The translations under genes were made by a program, and so were the position numbers. From NCBI RefSeq assembly GCF_900167535.1, contig NZ_FUYE01000001.1, positions 124,001 through 188,000 of the forward strand: a DNA stretch of 64,000 nt, read 5' to 3'. Position 1 is the stretch's first letter. The number at the start of each line of letters is the position of its first letter. Source of the stretch: Prosthecobacter debontii (GTDB lineage: Bacteria; Verrucomicrobiota; Verrucomicrobiia; Verrucomicrobiales; Verrucomicrobiaceae). Of the stretch, positions 37,907 through 47,511 are shown in pieces. The notes below the pieces were generated by a model. The model saw only the letters and a program-made list of their open reading frames with translations, had not been told where the DNA came from and searched no databases.

Positions 37907-39082
37907 TCACTTACCCACCGGGGCGGCCTGGGCCTGCATGGCGGGTTTCATCTCGCGTTCTTCGGTGACGTTGACCTTGGCACCGTTGCGCACCAGGGCC
38001 ATGCCCTCGATCACCACACGATCGTCTTTGGCGATCCCCGTTTTGATCACTCGCAGGCCATCGTGCATCGGGCCGATTTCCACCGGCACTTGTTTGATGG
38101 CATTGTCCTGACCCACCACGAAGACGAAGGGTTTTCCCTGATCACTGCCAATGGCATTGTCATGCACCAGAAGGCCAGAATACTTGCCACTGCCGGGGAT
38201 GCGCACGCGGGCAAAGAAGCCGGGGGCCATCAGCCCACCAGGGTTGGGGAAAACAGCGCGGGAGCGGATGACTCCCGTGCCGGGGTCCAGACGGTTATCC
38301 ACAAAGTCAATCACGCCCTTATGCGGATACCCCTGCTCATTGGCCAGGGCCATCTCCGCCGGGATCTGCTCATCCAGGGCACTGGCACGTTGGCCGAGAC
38401 GGCGCAGCTCGCGGTATTTCAGAGCGCTTTGCTCATCCACATCCAGATAACAATGAATGGGGTCCACGGCGACGATGGTGGTCAGCACCGTGGCGTTGGA
38501 GACGTTGCTGCCGCCGCTGATCAGATTTCCCTGTGTTACCAGGACATCTCCGATACGGCCTGTGATGGGGGATTTGAGTTGGGTGAATTCCAGGTCCAGT
38601 TTGGCCTGCTCGAGGGTTGCCCTGGCTGAGCGCAGACTGGCTTCGGCCTCGGCCAGGGCCTGGTTACGCTGCTCGATTTCTTCTACGGCGATCGCCTTGG
38701 ATTCCATCAGGTTCTTGGCGCGTTTGGCTTCCATCTTGGCCAGCTCCAGGCGCACCTCCGCGCGCTCGGCATCCGCTGCGGTGCGGTCCACCACGGCTTG
38801 ATAGGGGCGGGGATCGATGGTGATGAGCAGGTCCCCCGCTTTCACGTCACTTCCCTCGCGGAAATGGATTTTTTCCAAGTAGCCGGAGACTCGTGCGCGG
38901 ATCTCCACGGACTCGGGCGCGTCCAGCCGTCCGATGAACTCATCCCACTCGACCAAGTCCGTGCTCAGGGGTTTGGCGACCGTGACAGGAGCAGGCGGCG
39001 GGGCGGCATTCGAGGTTTGTTGGGCGCGTTCGCAGGAAGAAAGCGCGGCCAACACCAGGCTGAGAGCGAGGAGGCGGTGCAT
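37907..39082 (-). CDS. RND efflux periplasmic adaptor lipoprotein (AcrA/MexA-type)
   Basis: The product has about 391 residues when started at MHRLLALSLVLAALSSC, a lipoprotein signal with Cys17; the frame is open farther upstream but that part lacks a signal. It has the first lipoyl half (EIRARVSGYLEKIHFREGSDVKAGDLL), a helical hairpin, the second lipoyl half (LKSPITGRIGDVLVTQGNLI), a beta-barrel and a membrane-proximal domain. It connects the RND pump, 46 bases downstream, to an outer-membrane channel. Confidence 0.93.
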   Translation of the reverse strand: MHRLLALSLVLAALSSCERAQQTSNAAPPPAPVTVAKPLSTDLVEWDEFIGRLDAPESVEIRARVSGYLEKIHFREGSDVKAGDLLITIDPRPYQAVVDRTAADAERAEVRLELAKMEAKRAKNLMESKAIAVEEIEQRNQALAEAEASLRSARATLEQAKLDLEFTQLKSPITGRIGDVLVTQGNLISGGSNVSNATVLTTIVAVDPIHCYLDVDEQSALKYRELRRLGQRASALDEQIPAEMALANEQGYPHKGVIDFVDNRLDPGTGVIRSRAVFPNPGGLMAPGFFARVRIPGSGKYSGLLVHDNAIGSDQGKPFVFVVGQDNAIKQVPVEIGPMHDGLRVIKTGIAKDDRVVIEGMALVRNGAKVNVTEEREMKPAMQAQAAPVGK

Positions 39083-39293
39083 GGAGGATGATACGGCGTG
39101 GGGGGAAGGTGTTTCGCCGTTCGCGTATTGCATACGTTCGGGATTGGCAAAATCCACCATGAGATTTTGAGGTGGCCGCGGGTTAGAATATTCCCGGGCC
39201 AAGAAAAAAGGCCGTCGTTCTTCCCGAATGATCAAACTCTGACCCGCCTCTTGCCTCTCCCCGTCAGCGCGTCATCATGCACGCATCTCCAGC

Positions 39294-40574
39294 ATGAAAC
39301 GCCTCTACCGCCACGCCCAGATCGCCGCCGAAGACTCGCTCCAACTCATGCGGGGTGATGTGCTTGTGGAGGGAGACCGCATCCTCGGTGTGGCCGAGTC
39401 CATCACCGGAGTTTCAGACGTGGAAGAGATCGATTGCACGGGACGCATTCTCATGCCGGCCATGTTTGACATCCACGTCCATGCGCGTGAGCCCGGCCAG
39501 GAAGACAAGGAAAACATCGCCACCTGTGCCGAGGCCGCCATCAACGGAGGTGTCACCGGGTTCGTCATGATGCCGAACACCAATCCCGCGATTGATAACG
39601 CCGGCATCGTCCGCACGGTCTTGGAAAGCGCCCGCCGCACTCGCATCGGTGCTGGCATTTATCTCGCGGGAGCCATCACCAAAGGGCGCAAAGGGGAAGA
39701 GCTGGCAGGCATCGCCGGCATGAAGGCTGCGGGAGCCGTTATGCTCACCGATGATGGTTATGCCGTGGATAATCCCCAGGTGCTACGCCGCGCCATGGAG
39801 TATGCGCGGGATTTCGATATCCCCCTGGCCAGTCATTGCGAGGTGAAGGAGCTCAGTGGCAAAGGCAGCATGCATGAGGGGAAGGTCAGCTACTCCCTCG
39901 GCCTGCGCGGCATCCCCGCCATCAGTGAGGAGATCTGCATCTCCCGGGACATCCGCTTGGCGGAATACACCGGCGTGCACCTGAACATCCAGCACGTGAC
40001 CACGGCGGAAGGCATGGGCACCATCAAGCGGGCCAAGGACCGCGGCATCCGCGTCACCTGCGAGATCGCCCCACACCACCTCATGTTCAATCACGAGGAC
40101 ATCGGTGACTACGACACCAACTTCAAAATGAATCCCCCCCTCCGCACCCCGGAGGACAATGCGGCTCTTCTCCAGGGGCTGAAAGACGGCTGGTTTGATG
40201 TCATCGCCACCGATCACGCCCCGCACACGCCTTTTGAAAAGAATCAGGACTTCGCCAGCGCCCCCTTTGGCATCACTGGGCTGGAGACGGCGCTGCCGAG
40301 CCTCTACGACCATTACATCTCCAAGGGAATCCTCGACTGGAGCTTGATCGTGAAACGCTACTCCGCCGAGCCCCGCCGCCTCATGAAGCTGGACCCCGTG
40401 CCGGTGAAGGAGGGCGGCATCGCCGAGTTCATCCTATTCAACCCCAGCCGTAGCACCACCTTCACGCCGGAGTTCATGAAGTCGAAGAGCCGCAACACTC
40501 CTTTTATCAATCAGACCCTCCAGGGCCTTGTGGAGCGGGTGATCTATCGCGGGCAGGAACTCCTGGTGAGGTAA
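39294..40574 (+). CDS. pyrC: Dihydroorotase
   Basis: The 426-residue amidohydrolase has the metal motif DIHVHAREPGQEDKE, SHCEVKEL, IQHVTTAEG and TDHAPHTPFEK, which fits the long-form (class I) dihydroorotase. It closes carbamoyl-aspartate to dihydroorotate in pyrimidine synthesis. It has a single transcription unit here, divergent from the efflux genes; the 211-base gap between them shows no clear promoter or site. Confidence 0.93.
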   Translation: MKRLYRHAQIAAEDSLQLMRGDVLVEGDRILGVAESITGVSDVEEIDCTGRILMPAMFDIHVHAREPGQEDKENIATCAEAAINGGVTGFVMMPNTNPAIDNAGIVRTVLESARRTRIGAGIYLAGAITKGRKGEELAGIAGMKAAGAVMLTDDGYAVDNPQVLRRAMEYARDFDIPLASHCEVKELSGKGSMHEGKVSYSLGLRGIPAISEEICISRDIRLAEYTGVHLNIQHVTTAEGMGTIKRAKDRGIRVTCEIAPHHLMFNHEDIGDYDTNFKMNPPLRTPEDNAALLQGLKDGWFDVIATDHAPHTPFEKNQDFASAPFGITGLETALPSLYDHYISKGILDWSLIVKRYSAEPRRLMKLDPVPVKEGGIAEFILFNPSRSTTFTPEFMKSKSRNTPFINQTLQGLVERVIYRGQELLVR

Positions 40575-40643
40575 ATCCAGAGCGGTAATCTGTAACGCCC
40601 CATCCTCTCTTGGGTCCACCACCTGCCGACTTGGGGTTTACCC

Positions 40644-42878
40644 CTATTGCTCCAGTTCCTTCTTCAAACCGGACTTCGGCGGCTGGAGCAGACCTCCACT
40701 GGCGGCGCTGCCAGTGTCTGGGGGCAGATCAGGGAGGGTTATTTGGGGGGCGGCGGGTCCGGTTGGAGGCTCGGGCGGCAGCGCTTTTTTGACCGTCGCG
40801 GGGGCCGGGCCTGCGGCTGGGATGGCGGGCTTCACTTGCGCTGCGGGTTTCGCCGGAGCGGTGGTTTTACCGGTTTTTAACCAGAAGGCATCCCCGGAAA
40901 GGTGGGCCAGCAGGCCGCCCAGAAGCATGGAACCGCCCAGGAAGACGGCGGCACGCAGCCAGAAGGGCACGAAACCCTCCGGCGGCAGCAGCACCTCCTT
41001 CGGATGCACGGTCGGTGGGGCATCGGCAGCGGTCTTGGCCCAGTCGTTGGGCTGGCCTTTCTCCATCACGGAGGTATCTCGGAAGAGCACTTCGGCGAAG
41101 CCGATGGTGGGCTTCTCCGCAGGCGGGGTGTAACCCTGGGTCAGGGCCATGAGCGGGCCTGTGGCCTCGGCAGATGCGGCGGGGCTCTCGCCAGCTCCGG
41201 CAGAGATGGAGCGGGTGCGCGGCGGGGTGGCCTTGGGCTTGGGCTCGACCACGGGAGTGGGCTCTGGCTTCGGGGGGACAGCGGGCTTTACCGCCTCGTG
41301 ATGCTGGAGCAGGCGGGTGTATCGACCGAGGAAGTCTGCCCGGCTGGGCGAGGCGTTTTTGCCCGAGATCTCATCGTCAAAAAGTCGGGATAGAGCCTCC
41401 CGCTCGCGCAGGTGTCCCACGGGCTCCGAGGTGGGGCCGGGCACAGGTGTCAGTCCGGTGAGGAAGCGCCCCACGGCGGAGAGCCAGGCGGAGGTCCAGG
41501 GACTCTGACCGGCGAGCTGTGCTGGCGGTGTGAGCACGGCGGGGTCCACACCGCGCCCGGCCATGGCGGCCAGGGTGGGATGAGCCCGCAGCAGCATGGA
41601 GAAAGCAGGCCATTCATTGAGGGGCGTCAGCAGCAGTTTGGCCGTTCGGTGGTCCTCGCGGGGGAATCCGGTGAGAATGAAGATGTCCTCCAGGCGCAGC
41701 TTACGCACCTGCAGTCCAGATTTCTCCAGGCCATCCAGCGCGCCGTGCAGGCTGGCCAGCACGAGGTAGGTCTCATGCACACTCAGTGTGTGGCGCTCCC
41801 GCAGCAGATCCGCCAGGCTCACGCCCTCAGGCACGTCCTCGGCGAGGCAGGTGATGTCCTCCGCCTCTTGTAGCATGACCACGGGGATGAGACCGGCGAA
41901 GTCACGGCTTTTGGCCAGTTGCAGCACTTTTTCATCCAGAGGCTTCACCTGGGCACCAACGAGGCGCGGCGGTGGGATCTGCTCGACGAGCACGGTGCGG
42001 CCGGTTTTCGTCAGCACGCCACGCATGGAGTAGGGGCTGCTCATGTCCAGGCGCTGGCTCTGGATGCGAACGAGATTCACCACCCCACGGGCCACCTCCT
42101 GATAACTGGCGAAGTGGCTGGCCAAAAGCGCCCGCGGTTTATGCGCCGAGGGGATCTCACCGCTGAGCTGAGCGGGGATGAGCTTGTGCAGGGTGCCCTT
42201 TAACTCCCGCATCGCCGCCACGGTGCCGCGATCCGCGACCAGCAGGCAAGTCTCCAGCAACTCCGTGAAATCGGGCCCGGACACCATCTGATCCGCCGCG
42301 GGGCCGGTGACTCCACGCTCCTGGAAAAAACCGCGCAGAAGCCGGGCAGGTTTCTCAAAGGGGGGCTTCAGCGCCGGTTTCTTCGTCGCGGCCAGGAGGC
42401 GGTAGTCGGCCACGATCACGTGGATCTGCTGCGGGGCGCTCTGCACCACCCTCAGGCTGGTAAGCACATCCTCCGCCACAGCATCCGCCCGCTCCACCAG
42501 GGCCTGCACAGCCTCCAGCGCCCGGCAGGCCACCATGACTGCCAACCAGCCGGGGATATCCGCCTGCCGACTGAGGTAGGCTCGCAGAGGCTCGCCGTCG
42601 ACGCTGCCCGTGATGTAAAAAGGATTGCCCTCGTCCTCACCGAAATCCCCCAGCCGAGCTAACAGGGGATGACCTTGGGCCTGAATCGTGCGGCAGGCTT
42701 CCTCGAAAGCGGGCTTGTCGGCCAAGGGTTCCAGCAGCACGTGACAATGCACAAACTCCTGGCGCTCGATGTCAAAAGCCAACACAGCGACCTGATTCAC
42801 ATCACGAATCAGTTCGATATTATTTCCGTCCGCGTCCTGGACGATTTGATAGTGCCTGAAGAGACTGGGTTCCGGCAT
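40644..42878 (-). CDS. Membrane protein with two kinase-like domains, probably pseudokinases
   Basis: The 744-residue protein has no close family I recognise. Residues about 8-165 follow the layout of a Ser/Thr kinase N-lobe and early C-lobe (an AFEEACRTIQAQGHPLLARL helix, then FYITGSVDGEPLRAYL), but no invariant Lys or HRD motif is visible. Residues about 290-420 repeat this layout (EDVPEGVSLADLL, then YLVLASLHGALDGLEKSGL) again without catalytic residues. A proline-rich linker follows, then one membrane helix near 640-661, and an 80-residue Pro/Ala-rich tail. Possible role: cytoplasmic scaffold or sensor. It is convergent with pyrC and lies downstream of the VIT gene. Confidence 0.75.
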   Translation of the reverse strand: MPEPSLFRHYQIVQDADGNNIELIRDVNQVAVLAFDIERQEFVHCHVLLEPLADKPAFEEACRTIQAQGHPLLARLGDFGEDEGNPFYITGSVDGEPLRAYLSRQADIPGWLAVMVACRALEAVQALVERADAVAEDVLTSLRVVQSAPQQIHVIVADYRLLAATKKPALKPPFEKPARLLRGFFQERGVTGPAADQMVSGPDFTELLETCLLVADRGTVAAMRELKGTLHKLIPAQLSGEIPSAHKPRALLASHFASYQEVARGVVNLVRIQSQRLDMSSPYSMRGVLTKTGRTVLVEQIPPPRLVGAQVKPLDEKVLQLAKSRDFAGLIPVVMLQEAEDITCLAEDVPEGVSLADLLRERHTLSVHETYLVLASLHGALDGLEKSGLQVRKLRLEDIFILTGFPREDHRTAKLLLTPLNEWPAFSMLLRAHPTLAAMAGRGVDPAVLTPPAQLAGQSPWTSAWLSAVGRFLTGLTPVPGPTSEPVGHLREREALSRLFDDEISGKNASPSRADFLGRYTRLLQHHEAVKPAVPPKPEPTPVVEPKPKATPPRTRSISAGAGESPAASAEATGPLMALTQGYTPPAEKPTIGFAEVLFRDTSVMEKGQPNDWAKTAADAPPTVHPKEVLLPPEGFVPFWLRAAVFLGGSMLLGGLLAHLSGDAFWLKTGKTTAPAKPAAQVKPAIPAAGPAPATVKKALPPEPPTGPAAPQITLPDLPPDTGSAASGGLLQPPKSGLKKELEQ

Positions 42879-42965
42879 GGGACAGCGTGAGGGAGAAAGG
42901 ATGGTGCCAAGTGTCCGCCCTGAGTGCAGGTTTTCAAGAGCGGAGTCTGTTTTAATGCATTGGTT

Positions 42966-45407
42966 TTAAATATAAACACTTCTTGCAGGTCTGGCGCGCC
43001 TTCTCTGCCACACACATGCGGCGGCTCCAAAAGTAAGAAATAAGACTTTGGATGGCTCGGGCACGCCATGGGGAATTTGCGGCGTGGAATTGGGATCGAC
43101 CGGTTTCAGCCCCGCTTGATCATACTGCGCCTGAGTTTCTAAAACGACGGCTCCAGAGACTGCTGAGACCATCTGATGTTGGGCGGCTTCTTGGGCGAGG
43201 AGTTGGGTGTCTTTGCCACTCTGGTAGTCGGTCAGGACTTGCTGAAAGACGGCGAGGCGGGCGAGGTGGTCCCACACGGGGTGAGCTTCGGCCGCCGTGG
43301 GGGCACTCGACTGCCAAGAGAAAGTCCATTGAGAGTCCTGCTTCCTGCCGAGGGCTGTCTGGAGAATTTTTTCCAAGCTGGCCATGTCAAGGCATCGCCC
43401 ATGAGTGTGGAGTTGCACGTGGCGATAAAGCTTCTCAAGAAGGCGGTTGGGGCCCGGCTCTAAAGCGATCGCATGGATTTCAGGCACTCGGCTGGAGCGT
43501 TCTAAGATTTGTTCCAGACTGGTGGTTTCAGTAAAGCTGAACGGCTGCGGTCCATGCAGCCAGATGACGGAGACGGGATCCGCATGTTCGCGTGCTGAGA
43601 TGAGCGCTTGAGCCAAAGCGGGAGCGTTGTCGCGGCCACCGACAAAGAGGTTAGAGAAATCGGAGGCAGTGACCTCCTTGACGGAGATTTCCCGGAAGCC
43701 TGTATCGTTCGGCAGGATGATGTGCATCGGTTGGTATTCGGAGAATTTGGAAATCACCTTTCCCAGGTCGCTTGCCCACGGATGGAGAGAGGCTGAACTG
43801 TCCACGACCCAGATGGTTTTAGCCACAGGCCGGGCCGGTTTGGGTTGCCAACGAGCCACCACGAAAGGAGGCTTGGTTTTCTCATAAGGGTCTTGGGTCC
43901 AGACAACCGGGTAAGGCGGTGTGGAGGTATGAAAAGCGAGCTGGGTGATCTGCGCGTCGGGCACATCTTGTCGCCACGTGTGAGTGGCTCCCTCCTGCAC
44001 CATTGCACCGGGCAAGCTGCTGTCGAACGGCGTCGAACTCTGCACCCACAGGGTATGTTTGATCTGGGTCGAAACAGCGAAGTTGCGCTCAACGAACAGC
44101 GGCGAATGCAGGTTGCCACCTTCGGAGAGCGGAGCGGTGATCCCCAGCCGGATCTTCATGATCCCTTGCGCAGGAACGGGAAAACACTGGGTCGTCACCC
44201 GATCAGGCCCGACCATATTGACCAAGACTGGATCACGCTGAGCCTGGACCACGGCTTGATAGGCGGCTTTCACTTTGGCCTTGGCGGCGAAGGCAGCTTC
44301 ACGGGGTTCGCCATTCACCCACAGGGTCAGGCGAGATACAAAGGCATCGGGTGGCAGAAGGATTTGACAGCGTGCCTCTTGGTTTCGAGTCTGTTGATTG
44401 GAGAATTCAATCGTCCATTCTCCATAGGCCAAGCCCGAGGGGGCATCCAGGTGCCAGTCCAAGCGCGAACTATGCAGCGAAAGCCCCTTCAGGCGCGCTC
44501 CCACTTGATCGCTGCCTTGGTCACTATCCCATTGGAATTCGTCCGCCCACCCTTCCTCATCGCGTCTTCCAGGCAGAAATAGATTTTGGCGGTCTGGAGA
44601 TTTCTCTGAAAACTGGCGACCATAAACACGAAAGTAAAGATCCCTGGCCAATTCGGGGCCGATGGAGGAACCCTGCCAAGAATTATTGCCCCCGAAAGCC
44701 CGCCCGCTGAGCAGCCAGAGTCCAGGGCTGGGAATTTGGAGGGATCGGCCATAAGCAAGTTCTCGCAGTAGTGCTTCATCTCCCCAGGCCCGTAAGGCCT
44801 GCGCGCGAGCTCCCTTTTGCTCCAGGGATTCGCTCTCAGAACTGCCCGTCAAGCGAGCGTGAAAAATCGCCAAAGGAGTTTCGATGGCAACGAAGAACAC
44901 CAGGGCCAGGCCAGCTCCTATCCACGCGAGCGGTCTCGTTTGCTCAGGGGATGGTGGCAAACAACGCCGCGCCTTCCACAGTGCCAACCAACCCAAGAGT
45001 GGCCCCAGCGTGGCAAAGGGTAAAATGGTTAGGAGGGGCTCACGATGAAAAAAAAAGATGCTGAACACAGAGAACAAAGCCGCAAAGTGGCTAAGAAGTG
45101 CTAAACAACAGGTATAGATGGATCCGCTCACCCACGCTGCGCCTAACAATAGCCGATGCCAAGGTGAGGTGGGTTTTTCAGGATGGTGGGAGCGAAGCCA
45201 GGCAAGACCGCAGGCGAGAGGGACGGTAAACGTCAGCAGCAAGTGACCCCAGGTGGGTAAAGGATCGAAGAAGGTGGATCGGCAACTGCGTGACAGCAGT
45301 TCCACAATAATCGCCAAACAGGGCCAAAAGACCCCAAAAATCAGCAGCCATACGGAGCGCTTACGGGGTGGCGTCGGCATCGGCGCTGGCGGGCTGGTTT
45401 CTTCCAT
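42966..45407 (-). CDS. VIT-domain membrane protein with PEP-CTERM-like tail
   Basis: The 813-residue protein has several N-terminal membrane segments (about 18-195), then a soluble part with a VIT-like region (about 320-450, with SRLTLWVNGEPREAAF and AAYQAVVQAQRDPVLV) and a von Willebrand-like region (TIWVVDSSASLH). The C-terminus ends VPEPSKVLFLTFGAAACVW followed by an arginine-rich QRRRARPAR, matching the PEP motif, membrane helix and basic tail of exosortase substrates. VIT proteins linked to exosortase systems are known. No exosortase gene is in the window. It is divergent from doxX-like; the 161-base gap shows no clear promoter. Confidence 0.8.
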   Translation of the reverse strand: MEETSPPAPMPTPPRKRSVWLLIFGVFWPCLAIIVELLSRSCRSTFFDPLPTWGHLLLTFTVPLACGLAWLRSHHPEKPTSPWHRLLLGAAWVSGSIYTCCLALLSHFAALFSVFSIFFFHREPLLTILPFATLGPLLGWLALWKARRCLPPSPEQTRPLAWIGAGLALVFFVAIETPLAIFHARLTGSSESESLEQKGARAQALRAWGDEALLRELAYGRSLQIPSPGLWLLSGRAFGGNNSWQGSSIGPELARDLYFRVYGRQFSEKSPDRQNLFLPGRRDEEGWADEFQWDSDQGSDQVGARLKGLSLHSSRLDWHLDAPSGLAYGEWTIEFSNQQTRNQEARCQILLPPDAFVSRLTLWVNGEPREAAFAAKAKVKAAYQAVVQAQRDPVLVNMVGPDRVTTQCFPVPAQGIMKIRLGITAPLSEGGNLHSPLFVERNFAVSTQIKHTLWVQSSTPFDSSLPGAMVQEGATHTWRQDVPDAQITQLAFHTSTPPYPVVWTQDPYEKTKPPFVVARWQPKPARPVAKTIWVVDSSASLHPWASDLGKVISKFSEYQPMHIILPNDTGFREISVKEVTASDFSNLFVGGRDNAPALAQALISAREHADPVSVIWLHGPQPFSFTETTSLEQILERSSRVPEIHAIALEPGPNRLLEKLYRHVQLHTHGRCLDMASLEKILQTALGRKQDSQWTFSWQSSAPTAAEAHPVWDHLARLAVFQQVLTDYQSGKDTQLLAQEAAQHQMVSAVSGAVVLETQAQYDQAGLKPVDPNSTPQIPHGVPEPSKVLFLTFGAAACVWQRRRARPARSVYI

Positions 45408-45568
45408 ACCGGTCTGTCATGTGAATGAAAAAGATGTTCAATCGGGATCCTCGAAAAAAGAAAGAAAGCCTGGGTGATCTTTCTTAATGCAACCGTGACG
45501 GTTTATTCGCATCGGCATGCCTTTTCAACTTGCCGCAGACCTAAGTGCTGCCGCATTGTCCGGGCCTT

Positions 45569-45976
45569 ATGCTGAATCTCCTTCGCCTTTCCTTCCTGCC
45601 ACAATCCACTGATTTCGGGTTGCTCATCCTCCGCTGTGCTTTGGGATTTCCGATGATGCTGTTGCACGGGTGGATGAAGTTTGAAAACTTCAACACCATG
45701 GCCCCGAAGTTCCTGCCTCTCTTCGGTCTGCCTTCCAATGTGAGCTTGGGGTTGGCGATCTTTGCCGAGTTGGTCTGCTCGGGTCTTCTGGTGCTGGGGT
45801 TGTTCACCCGCTTCGCCGCACTCAATCTGGCCATTACGATGAGCGTGGCCTTTTTCATGGTTCACAAAGGTGCTTTCACAGGTCCCCAATCCGGTGAACT
45901 GGCGTATGTCTATCTCGCGGGTTTCGCGACGCTCTTTCTCACCGGCGGCGGCAAGTTTTCCGTCGATGGGAAATGA
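45569..45976 (+). CDS. DoxX-family membrane protein
   Basis: The product of about 135 residues has four membrane segments, including LLILRCALGFPMMLLHGWMK, LAIFAELVCSGLLVLGLFTR and an AYVYLAGFATLFLTGGGKFS ending typical of DoxX. The ATG at 45569 is preferred to a GTG at 45545. DoxX proteins are inner-membrane proteins linked to redox or sulfur chemistry, but function varies. It stands alone. Confidence 0.88.
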   Translation: MLNLLRLSFLPQSTDFGLLILRCALGFPMMLLHGWMKFENFNTMAPKFLPLFGLPSNVSLGLAIFAELVCSGLLVLGLFTRFAALNLAITMSVAFFMVHKGAFTGPQSGELAYVYLAGFATLFLTGGGKFSVDGK

Positions 45977-46107
45977 GTGAGGATGGCCTCAAGAAAGCGC
46001 AGAAGACTCAGAGAAGATGAGATGGAAAGGTTGCGCTGCGAAGACAGGCAAATGCTGCAGATTAACCCTATCCCCTTGCGCCTTTTTGCGGCTGAAAATC
46101 TCCCTGC

Positions 46108-47511
46108 ATGACCACAGTCGCTCAGCTCACTGATTTTTCGGATCGGCTTTCGCCCATGGTGGTGAAGGAGCTGCGGCAGGGGCTGCGCACGCGGTTGTTC
46201 GGTGGCGTGATGCTGGCTTTGCACGCGCTGCTGGTGCTCATCACGCTCATGACAGCCTCGTCGACTGGTGGGCAGGCGCGTGGGCTGATGGATGGTCTGG
46301 TGAGCTTTACGCTTTGCTTGATCTTTCCGCTCTGCGGATTCTCAGCCCTGGCGGGGGAGATGCAGGCCAATACTATGGATATGCTGGTGCTGACCCGGCT
46401 TTCCACATGGCGGATCGTATTTGGAAAATGGGCGGCCATCATCGTCCAATCCCTGCTGGTGACGATCAGTGTGGTGCCCTATCTGGTGGCACGCTATGTT
46501 TTTGGGGGATCGGAGCTGGGCGCGGATTTGGTATCGCTCTTTCAGCAGTGGATGATCAGCATCGTGCTGACGGCTGCCGTGGTAGCTCTTTCGACGCAGA
46601 AGCATTTTTGGTTACGCGCATTGATCCTTGGGTTGCCGCTAGTGATCACTGTGTTTGGTTCGTTCGCTCAGATCATCATCGGCATCATGGGGCGGGCGAC
46701 TTTCTCCTCGGGAGTGCAGCCGCAGTTTTTAGGCTATGTCTCGGCGGTGGCGGTGACGGCTTGGCTCGTCTTTGCCCTCTTGAGTTTCGGGGCTTCACGC
46801 ATCGCCCCAGCCTCCTCGATGCTACCCGTGAGGAAGCGACTGGTGAATCTGGCGGCGTTGATCGTGCTGTCAGGTCTGGCTTGGTGGGTGGACCCGGTCG
46901 GACTGGTGGGGGTGATGATGATGGTGCTGGTAGTGGCTTCTCTGGATGCCATGACGGATGACGTGAATAATATCCCCTCGCTGTATCTGCCGTTTTACCA
47001 GCGGGGTTTCGTCGGCCGACTGGTGAGTTGGTTTCTCGCACCAGGCTGGATGCACGGGTTTCTGTATTCGCTGTTGCTGTTTGGTGTGTGCTCAGGCTTG
47101 CTTCTATGGCTGCGGGGTGGGGGGGATGCGGCGAGGTTATGGTTGTTGGGGGGCTGTCTATGGCAGATGGCTTTATTCGGTCATATCCTGGCGATTCAAC
47201 GCCGGGGGGAATATCTGGGAGCTTTTTTTGCCGGGCTTTGCATTCAGCTTCTATTGACGTTCTTGACGGTCCTGGTGGTGAATGTGTCGAAGTTTAAAAC
47301 GGACCTCGAATGGGTTGCGTGTGTGATGCCCTGGAATGCCTTTGGTGCTCCTTCGAAACCCTTCGTGGGTCAGTGGTCTTACTTTCAGGTGGGGGTGATG
47401 CTCAGCACGCTCTGGCCCATTTTTTTGACGCTTCCGGCTCTGCTGGCTTTTCTCCGCACGCGCACCGCCCGTAGGCAGGCGCGGCAGTTCGCTCTCTCCT
47501 CCCATGAATAG
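46108..47511 (+). CDS. ABC-2-type permease-like membrane protein (first of a tandem pair)
   Basis: The 467-residue polytopic protein has about 10-12 hydrophobic segments. Its start DFSDRLSPMVVKELRQGLRTRLF and the AGEMQANTMDMLVLTRLSTWRIVFGKW-type motif are characteristic of ABC-2 permeases. It shares both motifs with the next gene, so the two are paralogues. It overlaps that gene by 8 bases. No ATP-binding partner is encoded next to it. Confidence 0.8.
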   Translation: MTTVAQLTDFSDRLSPMVVKELRQGLRTRLFGGVMLALHALLVLITLMTASSTGGQARGLMDGLVSFTLCLIFPLCGFSALAGEMQANTMDMLVLTRLSTWRIVFGKWAAIIVQSLLVTISVVPYLVARYVFGGSELGADLVSLFQQWMISIVLTAAVVALSTQKHFWLRALILGLPLVITVFGSFAQIIIGIMGRATFSSGVQPQFLGYVSAVAVTAWLVFALLSFGASRIAPASSMLPVRKRLVNLAALIVLSGLAWWVDPVGLVGVMMMVLVVASLDAMTDDVNNIPSLYLPFYQRGFVGRLVSWFLAPGWMHGFLYSLLLFGVCSGLLLWLRGGGDAARLWLLGGCLWQMALFGHILAIQRRGEYLGAFFAGLCIQLLLTFLTVLVVNVSKFKTDLEWVACVMPWNAFGAPSKPFVGQWSYFQVGVMLSTLWPIFLTLPALLAFLRTRTARRQARQFALSSHE

